A stretch of 36,583 nucleotides of DNA from Turneriella parva (lineage in GTDB: Bacteria; Spirochaetota; Leptospiria; Turneriellales; Turneriellaceae). The stretch covers positions 1-36,583 of the forward strand of contig DYPL01000021.1 of the NCBI GenBank assembly GCA_020719945.1, in the 5' to 3' direction. Made by a program: the position numbers and the translations under genes. This document shows positions 24,936 through 32,800 of this stretch, one piece after another. Below the pieces are notes generated by a model, which searched no databases, was not told the DNA's origin, and worked only from the letters and a program-made list of their open reading frames with translations. Positions within the stretch are counted from its first letter, which is position 1. Every line of letters begins with the position of its first letter.

Positions 24936-26774
24936 ATGAAATCCAACCGCTTAAATTCCTACTACATTGCAGCCGGTCTTCTTTCCGCCATTTACGTGAT
25001 TCTGGTTTTGCGTGCGGCGGAACTGTTTTTTGCCAGCCCTCTCCCCTCCTCTGTGCGGCCTGTTCCCGAACCCATTCGGCGTGGAATGATTCTGGACTCC
25101 GTGGGGCATGAACTTGCCATCACTCTCGATACTGCATCTGTGGGTGCAAGACCCGGACAGATAGAAAACCCGGCGTCTGTGGCAGAAAAAATATCCAGCA
25201 TTCTGGGTATTCCATCCAATGAACTCCAGAAGACGCTTTCGCAGAAAGACAAATCTTTCTTGTACATTAAAAGAAAAATCCCGGAATCTGTGGGAAAAAA
25301 ACTGGAAGAAATGAAAATTCTGGGTCTCGATTTTTCGAGAGAGCCAGACCGTTTTTATCCCAACGGACATCTTGCTTCTGCCGTGCTCGGTTTTACCGGC
25401 GTTGACACAGAGGGCCTCTCTGGCATTGAATATCAATACAATGCAGATTTAACAACCTCCGACACAAAGCAGAGAATGGGAAGGAATGTATCGCTTACCA
25501 TCAATGCCTATATTCAGTACCAGCTCGAAAACATCCTGGGCGAAACATACCGGGAGACAAATTCTATTGGGGCGGTTGGTATTGTCTCTGAAGTCGCTAC
25601 CGGAAAAGTCCTCGCAATGTCATCCCTGCCCGATTTTGATCCGAATTCTGCCACCAGCTTTCCGGAAGCGAATCATCGCAACCGCGCCATTACAGATTCT
25701 TTTGAGCCCGGCTCCACGTTTAAGATTTTTACTCTGGCTTCCATTATTCGCGAAAACCTGCTCGATGAAACGCGCACCTATTACTGCCCCGGCCACTTTG
25801 AACACAATGGCGCAAAAACGGGCTGCTGGGGCGTTCACGGTAAACAGACGTTGCGGCAGGTGATCCAGAATTCCTGCAATACGGGAATCATAGAAGCGGC
25901 CTGGCCCGTTAGGGTAGACCGCATGCACAACACGCTTCAGTCTCTGGGGTTTGGCAGCTCTACCGAAATGGATCTGCCGGCAGAAGCATCTGGATTTTTA
26001 CCCCGCGCACAAACCTGGGATGTCTATCGAAAAATGTCTGTACCCATTGGCCACGGAATATCCGCCACGGGCATTCAACTGATTACCGCAGCCAATGCCA
26101 TGGCAAACGGAGGTTATCTCCAGAAACCCATGATTGTCGAATCCATCACGACGGCAGACGGCAAGGAAGTAAAACTGTTTTCTCCCCGAAAAAAGCTCCG
26201 CATCCTGAATAACGAAGAAGGCTCTAAGGTGCGCCATTATCTCGAAAGCGTGGTATCCTCTGCGGGAACCGGTGCGCTGGCCAGTATAGGCGGAGAACAA
26301 AAAGTATGCGGCAAAACAGGGACATCGATTAAGTCAGATTCTACAGGATATTTAAAGAATAAACATATCGCATCTTTTATCGGGTATTTTCCATGCGACA
26401 ACCCTGAAATCAGCATTTTTATCATGTTCGATGAACCTCGCGGAGGTGCCTACCAGGGCGGATCTGTAGCGGCCCCGGCATTCCGAAAAGTCTTGGAAAG
26501 AATTATCACCAACATTCACAGAGGAAAGGAAATCCAGGTGAAACCAATGACCTCCCTGCCCTGGTTTCAAGGAGAATATTCCAAAACGGAAATGCCCAAT
26601 CTGATTGGAAAAAGCAAAAAGGAAGTTTTGAGCATTGTCTATTCGCACTACCCTGGAGAACATGCATTCCATGGAGCGGGTTATCTTACTTCGCAGTACC
26701 CAAAACCAGGAGCTGCCATTACAGCACCCTTTTCTTTCTCGTTTGGCTTTTCGTTTGGCCCGGAAGCAGAATAA
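24936..26774 (+). CDS. ftsI: Class B penicillin-binding protein (FtsI/SpoVD type) with C-terminal PASTA-like domain
   Basis: This 612-residue peptidoglycan transpeptidase is anchored by one N-terminal helix (about 9-30). The PBP-dimer domain spans about 45-170 (RRGMILDSVG start). The transpeptidase domain carries all three active-site motifs: S260-T-F-K263, S313-C-N315 and K460-T-G462. Residues 551-598 (MPNLIGKSKKEV...SQYPKPGAAI) match a single PASTA module. The last ~12 residues, FSFSFGFSFGPEAE, are an odd aromatic/Gly tail. FtsI-type enzymes cross-link septal peptidoglycan with FtsW. Here the gene is not in a dcw cluster but follows lepB after 3 bases, so it could be a second class B PBP rather than the essential division enzyme. 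The ftsI symbol denotes the subfamily only. Confidence 0.88.
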   Translation: MKSNRLNSYYIAAGLLSAIYVILVLRAAELFFASPLPSSVRPVPEPIRRGMILDSVGHELAITLDTASVGARPGQIENPASVAEKISSILGIPSNELQKTLSQKDKSFLYIKRKIPESVGKKLEEMKILGLDFSREPDRFYPNGHLASAVLGFTGVDTEGLSGIEYQYNADLTTSDTKQRMGRNVSLTINAYIQYQLENILGETYRETNSIGAVGIVSEVATGKVLAMSSLPDFDPNSATSFPEANHRNRAITDSFEPGSTFKIFTLASIIRENLLDETRTYYCPGHFEHNGAKTGCWGVHGKQTLRQVIQNSCNTGIIEAAWPVRVDRMHNTLQSLGFGSSTEMDLPAEASGFLPRAQTWDVYRKMSVPIGHGISATGIQLITAANAMANGGYLQKPMIVESITTADGKEVKLFSPRKKLRILNNEEGSKVRHYLESVVSSAGTGALASIGGEQKVCGKTGTSIKSDSTGYLKNKHIASFIGYFPCDNPEISIFIMFDEPRGGAYQGGSVAAPAFRKVLERIITNIHRGKEIQVKPMTSLPWFQGEYSKTEMPNLIGKSKKEVLSIVYSHYPGEHAFHGAGYLTSQYPKPGAAITAPFSFSFGFSFGPEAE

Positions 26775-26803
26775 CCGCCCGTTTACGCCGATTTCTTAAA
26801 AAA

Positions 26804-26848
26804 GACTTGAAAGCAGGTTCCAAAGTCGATATCTGACTTTAGCAGGTT
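26804..26848 (+). promoter_or_regulatory. Dyad flanked by direct repeats before the VOC gene (candidate promoter/operator)
   Basis: AAAGTC (26822-26827) and GACTTT (26835-26840) form a 6-bp dyad, flanked by two copies of AGCAGGTT (26812-26819 and 26841-26848). A further GACTT at 26804 could pair with the AAGTC, giving mutually exclusive stems. TTGAAA (26807-26812) followed after 17 bases by TATCTG is a possible weak promoter. No T run follows, so this is not a standard terminator for the upstream gene. Confidence 0.3.
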
Positions 26849-26877
26849 GTTGAAAAAAACAATGAGGAATGAATAGT

Positions 26878-27237
26878 ATGATAGTAATAGAAGAACTTAA
26901 ACATTTAAATGTACCGACATCTAATATAGAAGAATCCGTAAACTTCTACACCATGTTTTTTGATTTTGATGAAATATCAAAAGAAGACGATTCTGCAGAA
27001 ATATCCTTTGAGAATATACGATTCAGATTGTTTAAAACTGACAAGGCATTGCCGACTTCTTTTCCGCTGATTTCTTTTTCCATGGACATAGACGACTTTA
27101 CAGACGCGCTGCAGTTCATTGAAAAAGAGCGCATTAAGATTGTATCCGGACCCGTTGAGATAGCATCTGGAGAAAAACTGATTATTGCCGACCCATCTGG
27201 AAATCTCCTCGAACTGTATTACGTACAAGAAGAGTAA
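26878..27237 (+). CDS. VOC (glyoxalase/bleomycin-resistance) superfamily protein
   Basis: This is a small (119-residue) single VOC module pair with the expected order: HLNVPTSNIEESVNFYTMFF at the N-terminus, a beta-alpha-beta-beta-beta core, and the C-terminal strand ADPSGNLLELYYV. H9 and the Glu of NLLELYY are at metal-ligand positions. The substrate cannot be told; the family covers glyoxalases, dioxygenases, fosfomycin-resistance thiol transferases and non-enzymatic binders. The ATG at 26878 is preferred over the one at 26869 because GAGGA lies at proper spacing (about 9 bases) only for the former. The gene is visibly richer in A and T than its neighbours, with runs such as AATAGAAGAACTTAAA, which may point to recent acquisition. 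Confidence 0.8.
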   Translation: MIVIEELKHLNVPTSNIEESVNFYTMFFDFDEISKEDDSAEISFENIRFRLFKTDKALPTSFPLISFSMDIDDFTDALQFIEKERIKIVSGPVEIASGEKLIIADPSGNLLELYYVQEE

Positions 27238-27248
27238 CAATTTCACGC

Positions 27249-27680
27249 ATGGAACTGCTCCGTATAATGCTTGTTACTGTTCATGCGGTCAGCGGCGCCC
27301 TCTGGACGGGAGCCGCTTTTTTTTTCCTGTTCGTTTTTTCTCCCATCACGCGCTCCTTCCGAGATTATGATTTTTTTATTTCTTTAAGATCCATCGTAAT
27401 CAACCAGGCTATGCAGTACATGCTGTACTCTTTCAGCGTTTCTCTTGTTTCCGGAGCTGGTCTGTTCATTCTCTACCGCCGCAGCCTGGGCAATTTTGAG
27501 TATGCCTCCCTATTCTCTGCAAAAATGCTTCTCATCATGCTCGCTTTCTTTCTCATCCGCAATTACATTGGCCAGACGGACCGCGTGGCAGACAATCCTG
27601 ACAACGCAACCAAAACGGGAGTACTCGTCTCTCTATCCGGTGTGTTTATTTTGGCGTTCCTGTTGCCACTTTTCCCATGA
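27249..27680 (+). CDS. Four-helix inner-membrane protein (CopD-like)
   Basis: This 143-residue protein has four predicted membrane helices at about 5-31, 55-76, 87-106 and 122-142. The N-terminal helix contains H12 and a VSGALWTGAAFF motif that resembles the first helix of CopD/DUF2269-type proteins, which often bind copper or haem, but the similarity is short and other 4-helix families are possible. The gene starts 11 bases after the VOC gene and overlaps the lipoprotein gene by 4 bases (ATGA), indicating an operon. No ribosome-binding site is obvious. Function is unknown. Confidence 0.65.
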   Translation: MELLRIMLVTVHAVSGALWTGAAFFFLFVFSPITRSFRDYDFFISLRSIVINQAMQYMLYSFSVSLVSGAGLFILYRRSLGNFEYASLFSAKMLLIMLAFFLIRNYIGQTDRVADNPDNATKTGVLVSLSGVFILAFLLPLFP

Positions 27681-28126
27681 AACGATTTCTCTGGTTGCTC
27701 CCTCTTGCACTGGTTCTTGTTGCCTGCAGCAGCGACTTGCAGATTTGCGCTAACCAAGTGCCCTGCCGCTCTTCGCACAAGCGACTGCAATACAGTATTT
27801 CCGAACCTGCGCTGAACAAAAAAGCAATCGACTCACTCTACTTTGCAGGAAAAACGCTATCGTTTTCACGCAGGAAACCCTGCCCCACGCCTATTCTTAT
27901 CCTCGGCGATGGGAAATCCAAAAGCATGGAATTGTCCGTAACAGAAAAAGAGAAGTATTTGTATTCCTTTGAGCTCGCCGCCAATATTGCAGATTTTTTT
28001 CAATCCAGTCTGCAGCCGTTAGAGCCAAGCGGGCACCAGTTGCCGCTCACGGTAACGCTGGAATGCAACCACTCCGTAGAAGTCCAAAAAGATATTATTG
28101 TGGAATTCGTTCATGGAACAGAGTAG
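27677..28126 (+). CDS. Small lipoprotein of unknown function
   Basis: This 149-residue protein has a lipoprotein signal: a positively charged start, a hydrophobic core and the lipobox L14-V-A-C17 followed by SSD. The mature part contains four further Cys residues, three near the N-terminus (DLQICANQVPCRSS, FSRRKPCP) and one near the end (LECNHS), which could form periplasmic disulfides. The fold appears mixed, with a beta-rich C-terminus (LPLTVTLECNHSVEVQKDIIVEF). No family recognised. The ATG overlaps the upstream stop as ATGA, and its own end overlaps the DUF115 gene by 14 bases. Confidence 0.7.
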   Translation: MKRFLWLLPLALVLVACSSDLQICANQVPCRSSHKRLQYSISEPALNKKAIDSLYFAGKTLSFSRRKPCPTPILILGDGKSKSMELSVTEKEKYLYSFELAANIADFFQSSLQPLEPSGHQLPLTVTLECNHSVEVQKDIIVEFVHGTE

Positions 28127-29168
28127 ACAATGCATCGAAGAAATACTTCAATGGATACTTATCGAAAAAGAAGGACGATACTATTTGCCTTTTCTGAATA
28201 GTCCATTGTATAGCGAACGGGGTACAACGCGCGAGATGCAGCTGCTCACAGCATTGCGCAAAGAAAATCCAGGAAAACTGATTTATGTAGGACCGTACCG
28301 TGCAGAATGGAGAGAAGCAGAATCGTTCTTTGAAGCATGGATCCCAACGGGCGGAGAACAGTGGAATCCGGGTCCAGGTATCATTGTATCAGCGGATCAA
28401 TGGATTGAGTTTCTGCACTCCATCCGTCCCGAAGATTCTCTCACCGTTGTGGTGCATCCTTCTTTTCCCGCTTCTATGTACAGAGAGACCATAGACAACT
28501 GCCTTCGCAATTCTCTCGCTTACGCTGCTGGAAGATTAAAAACCCTGCGCCATTTCACTAAAATCTGGGAATACAATGCCCGCAGAAATGCAGAACTTTG
28601 GAAGGCTTTTACGTTTCCAGAAAAAATAGAAAAACCGGATTATTTCATTCTAGGTGGTCCACAAGTGGATAATGCTGTAAGGAATATTCCCTTGGGTGCC
28701 GTACTCTGGGTGGCCGATACGGCCCTGTTTACTGTATTGCACCATGGATTTTCTGTCTCGCTCACTTTTTCTGTAGATGCTGGATTTGCGAGCCGGGAGC
28801 ATTTTTTCGGCATCCCCCGGAAGGCGCTCTCAAAACTGGATATCTTTGTAGACTTTCTCTCTCATCCAGCAGTATTAGCATTGCCCTTTCGTAAAACATA
28901 TTCGTATTCGAGCAGCCACCCTCTTACGCCTAAAAGTCTGCCCGCTCTCGTAAACGGTTCGGGAGACGTAAAGGGAATCATGACGGCGCTATTCACAAAA
29001 CTGTTTCCCGGAAAAGATCTGCCGGAAATGATTGGAGGAACGGGTTTGCACAGCGGGCTCGTTTCCCATCTGAGGGGATCCGCCTACCACCGGCGCATGG
29101 CTACGCGCGCAAACCGATTCATTACGGCAGAAAATTATTTCCGCATTCTGTCGCAGCGTTACCGGTAG
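28113..29168 (+). CDS. DUF115 (MptE-like / motility-accessory-factor) family protein
   Basis: This 351-residue cytoplasmic protein has the core (about 170-340) of the DUF115 family. YFILGGPQVDNAVRN is followed by VLWVADTALFTVLHHGF and SLTFSVDAGFASREHFFG, a Rossmann-like nucleotide fold. NGSGDVKGIMTALF and a terminal HLRGSAYHRRMATRANRF complete it. Family members include archaeal MptE-like pterin pyrophosphokinases and bacterial proteins (Maf type) linked to flagellin glycosylation with nonulosonic acids. In spirochaetes such genes often accompany cell-surface or motility loci; here no flagellar gene is near. The ATG at 28113 is used instead of a TTG five codons upstream. It overlaps the lipoprotein gene by 14 bases and converges on the RDD gene with a 10-base overlap of stop regions. 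Confidence 0.7.
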   Translation: MEQSRQCIEEILQWILIEKEGRYYLPFLNSPLYSERGTTREMQLLTALRKENPGKLIYVGPYRAEWREAESFFEAWIPTGGEQWNPGPGIIVSADQWIEFLHSIRPEDSLTVVVHPSFPASMYRETIDNCLRNSLAYAAGRLKTLRHFTKIWEYNARRNAELWKAFTFPEKIEKPDYFILGGPQVDNAVRNIPLGAVLWVADTALFTVLHHGFSVSLTFSVDAGFASREHFFGIPRKALSKLDIFVDFLSHPAVLALPFRKTYSYSSSHPLTPKSLPALVNGSGDVKGIMTALFTKLFPGKDLPEMIGGTGLHSGLVSHLRGSAYHRRMATRANRFITAENYFRILSQRYR

Positions 29169-29812
29169 TTTTCTCGGATAAAACGGGCGATGTCATTCTC
29201 TGATATGGATTCGTCGCGCACGCGAACTACATAGGTACCGAAGATTTTATCGTGAATCCCACGCACCTGAGAAGAATGCTCCATGGTAACCGTAACGAAG
29301 AGATTGATGGGAAATCCTTTGAAAAAACTGCGCAGGAACGATTTCCAGAAAGAAAGCGGTTTGCCGTCTTTGGTGACTACTCGAATATTCATGCTGCGGC
29401 GCAAAAAACTGCTACCACCGCGACTGGGACTGGATTCCAGAAAAGCCATCCAGACATGCCACAGGGCCCACAGCAGCAATGCACCCGCAGCAAGGGCAGG
29501 CCGTTGTGCAGAAGACAAATCTCCCTGAAAATATCCCTTCAATAAAACCATGGCAATCACAGCCCAAACGATCATGCCGAGCCGCAGCAGATAGCGCTCG
29601 TAAAAGTGCGTCCAGATTCTAATTTCCATGGGAGCCCTGACAATGGAAGGATGTTCCAGGGCAAACCAAGCCTCCCGCAATATTTCATATTTCTCCGCGT
29701 CTTTATCGGAATCGATAATATTGAGAAGTTGCATCAGATCGTCGCCCTTCAAGCGAAAAGCGTTATCCCGAAATTCCTGCATTTCTTCGGATAGTATTTG
29801 TTTTTTAGCCAT
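29159..29812 (-). CDS. RDD-family membrane protein, last gene of the efflux operon
   Basis: This 217-residue protein has a soluble N-terminal part (1-65; DSDKDAEKYEILREAWF) and two membrane helices (about 72-95 and 105-125). An RDD-type C-terminal half then includes MNIRVVTKDGKPLSFWKSFLR (Gly/Arg-bearing segment) and the typical end RGIHDKIFGTYVVRV. RDD proteins are thought to take part in transport of small ions or to accompany transporters; function is poorly known. It starts one base after the RND stop (TGA-T-ATG), so it is the distal gene of the tetR-tolC-RND unit. It may act with the pump. Confidence 0.75.
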   Translation of the reverse strand: MAKKQILSEEMQEFRDNAFRLKGDDLMQLLNIIDSDKDAEKYEILREAWFALEHPSIVRAPMEIRIWTHFYERYLLRLGMIVWAVIAMVLLKGYFQGDLSSAQRPALAAGALLLWALWHVWMAFLESSPSRGGSSFLRRSMNIRVVTKDGKPLSFWKSFLRSFFKGFPINLFVTVTMEHSSQVRGIHDKIFGTYVVRVRDESISENDIARFIRENYR

Positions 29813-29813
29813 A

Positions 29814-32800
29814 TCAATCCTTCTCCGGTTCGCGCAAATGTTTGGTAATCACTCTATGAAAAATATACGCCCTGTCTTCCCAGATGGTGTAATACACGGG
29901 AATTACAATCAAAGTGATGAGAGTGGCAAAGGTCAATCCCCATGCTATCGTAATTGCCATTGGCTTCAAGAAAGGATCATCGCCTCCTATGCCATATGCG
30001 GTAGGTAGAAGCCCAAAGAGAGTTGTGATGGTGGTGAGCAATACGGCGCGAAGGCGCGTGGTTCCGGCCTCCACGACGGCCTGGTCCCGGCTTTTTCCCT
30101 GCGCGCGCAATTTGTTGATATAATCGACGAGAACAATGGCATCGTTTACCACCACGCCGGCCAGACCAATAATTCCAAACGTAGCCAGAAAGCTGAGCGT
30201 TAAATTTGGGATCCAGAATACCTTGTGGATAAAGAAAGTAAAAATAACACCCACGAGGCCAAGGGGGATGGCCATCATGACCACGCGCGGATGGCGCATA
30301 TTGCCAAACATGAGGACTAAAATAATCATTATTCCCAAAACAGCTATGAGGAAAGAAAACCCGAGATCCTTCATGGAATCCTGCGTGTCTTCGTATTCTC
30401 CGCCCGCCTTAAATGTCAAATTGGGATGCGCTTCCCGTATTGCTTTTGTTTTGCTCATGAGCTCGGTATTGACGCGCACGGAAGAATTTCTGTTCTCGTC
30501 AATGTTGGCCTTAATGTAAATAGTGCGGATAAAATCGGAATGTGTTATCAGCGAAACTCCATCTTTTTTCTCGAACCAGGCAAGCTCCGTGATGGGAACC
30601 AGATTGCCAAAATTGTTGCGCACTTTCACCTGCTTTAATGAATCGAGAGAATTTCTGTAGTTTTCTGGCAGAATAACGCGAATATCAATTTCTTCGTCTG
30701 CCTCTTTAATTGAAGATGCCACTCGGCCTTCAAAGAATGTCTGTATGGTACTCGCAATTTGCGTTACGCTCACCCCCGCCATAGCAGCGCGCGCCTCATT
30801 AATCTGAACGTGGAACTCCTGCTTGCCCTCTTCCTGGTTGTCGCGAATATCATAGACGCCTTCAACTCCGGAGAGAATCTCTTTGACCTGCCGCGATACG
30901 CTGCGCAGCTCTTCAAAATCATCGCCCCTAATTTCAAACTGGACGGGAGCCCCCACGGGCGGGCCACCACCAGCCTGCATATATTCAATTTTTTCGAGCC
31001 AGCGCTCTCCATTCTGGATAACGCGAAGGCTGCCACCGTTTTCCAGCAACAATCCATGGGTTCCCGGAAGAATGCCCGCTTTTTCAGCATCGGGAAAGAA
31101 TTGCGGAGTTCCCGAAAAGGAAACGCTCCGGGAAGAATTCAATTGCTCTGGAACAACAGAGATGAGACCATCGATAAGACCAAGATAAATTCTGTTTTCT
31201 CTGGCAGGAATAATCGAATAAAGACCTTCCTGCGAATACTTAGTCTCCTTTAATAATTTCTTCTGTGTTATGGAAACTTCTCTCAAAAAACCGTCGGTTG
31301 CGGTAAACAACAGTTTGTCACCCCGTACCAATACATCTGTCACGGGAGCCAGACGCGCAAAAGCCGGCTTACCATTTTTTTCGGGCGGTTCTGCGCGGGT
31401 AAGCGCATGGCGAATCACAAAGCCTTTTTTAAGATTTTTAGCATGGAATTGCGTAACCGTCCCGGCGCGGGATCCTACATAAAAGTTTTCGGCTTTTTCA
31501 TCCCAGGCGATGGAGTTTACTGGTTCACTGAGTTTTGCCTTTTTGGTTCTTTTGAGCGATTGTGGCGTGAGTTCAAACACATCGCCAAGCTCCGTAAAAA
31601 GGAATCCTTTGGATGCGTCCGGCGCAAATGTCGCAAATGATGGCGAATCAAATCGTTTTAGATCGTACTCTTTTTTCTGAATGACTTTTCCTGTTGTCGG
31701 ATCTACCACAATAAATTCATTTGCGATGGTATAGGCTGCCACCAGATTATTACCGGGCAGCAGAACCCCCTTGAGCCATACATCCGAATCAACGACATAA
31801 CTTTTTGCAATGCGTCCGGGCGCGGCGGGGCTGTATGCCTGCATGATTCTATCACGACGCATTATATACAGCAGATTGTCCTGTTCAGAAAAGCCGGCAA
31901 AAACAACAGGATTCGATGGATCCAGGTGCTTTTGCAGATATAGAATAATTTCTCCCGCCGTGCGCGCGCGGGTATTCTCTGGAGTAAGATACAGAGTCAC
32001 CTGCCCAAACTTTTTTCCGATTTTGGTAAAAGGATCGGCAGAGCTCTCCTGGTGTATGCCGATTCGGGCAGAATAATCGGTCAGCTCTTCTTTGGGCAGC
32101 ACGGATACACCGTGTTCAAAGAACGAAATTTTCTTCTCCATTTCGGAGAGCGATATTCCCTGGGCTGCTTCTGCCTTTATAAAAATCGTTTCTATGTTGT
32201 TTTTGGGAAACAGTACAAACCCAACTTTGGGCAACAGAGAAAAGCCCAAGAGAACAACGCCTATCGTAATAACAATCACCGTATAGCGGTTGGGCACGGC
32301 CCATTCAATCACGGGACGGTAAAAACGAAGCAGAAGGTTGTACAGTTTTGCTTCAAACCGGCTTTCGTGCGGCATTTCGCCTTTCTTTTTTTTGGGACTA
32401 ATATCGACAAGGTGGCTGGGCAATACAAAGATACTTTCTACCAGAGAGGCCAACAGAGCAATGATGACTACCATGGGAAGGTTCGACATAAATTTGCCCA
32501 TAATCCCGCCAATCATCAGCAACGGTGCGAATGCCACTATAGTCGTGAAAATGGCAGCAGATACGGGAGCCACCATTTCGGTGGTGCCCACAATGGCGGC
32601 TCTCACGGGGGAAAGGCCCTTTTCAAGATGCCTGTAAAAGTTTTCACCAATCACAATGGCATCGTCCACAATCATTCCGGACACAATGATGAGACCAAAC
32701 AGGCTTAGAAGATTGATGCTGACACCAAACAGCTTCATGAATAAAAAGGTAGCGGCAAAAGAAATGGGAATTCCGATGGCAACCATAATGGCCACGCGCC

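Noticed and set aside
24347-24946. 199-codon minus-strand frame opposite the signal peptidase gene
   Set aside because: Antisense to lepB boxes B, D and E; composition is atypical with no hydrophobic or motif structure.
32052-32708. 218-codon plus-strand frame inside the RND gene
   Set aside because: It is opposite the clearly conserved RND helices 2-6 and porter region. Its sequence is rich in His, Tyr, Asn and Arg without domain features, as expected for an antisense shadow.
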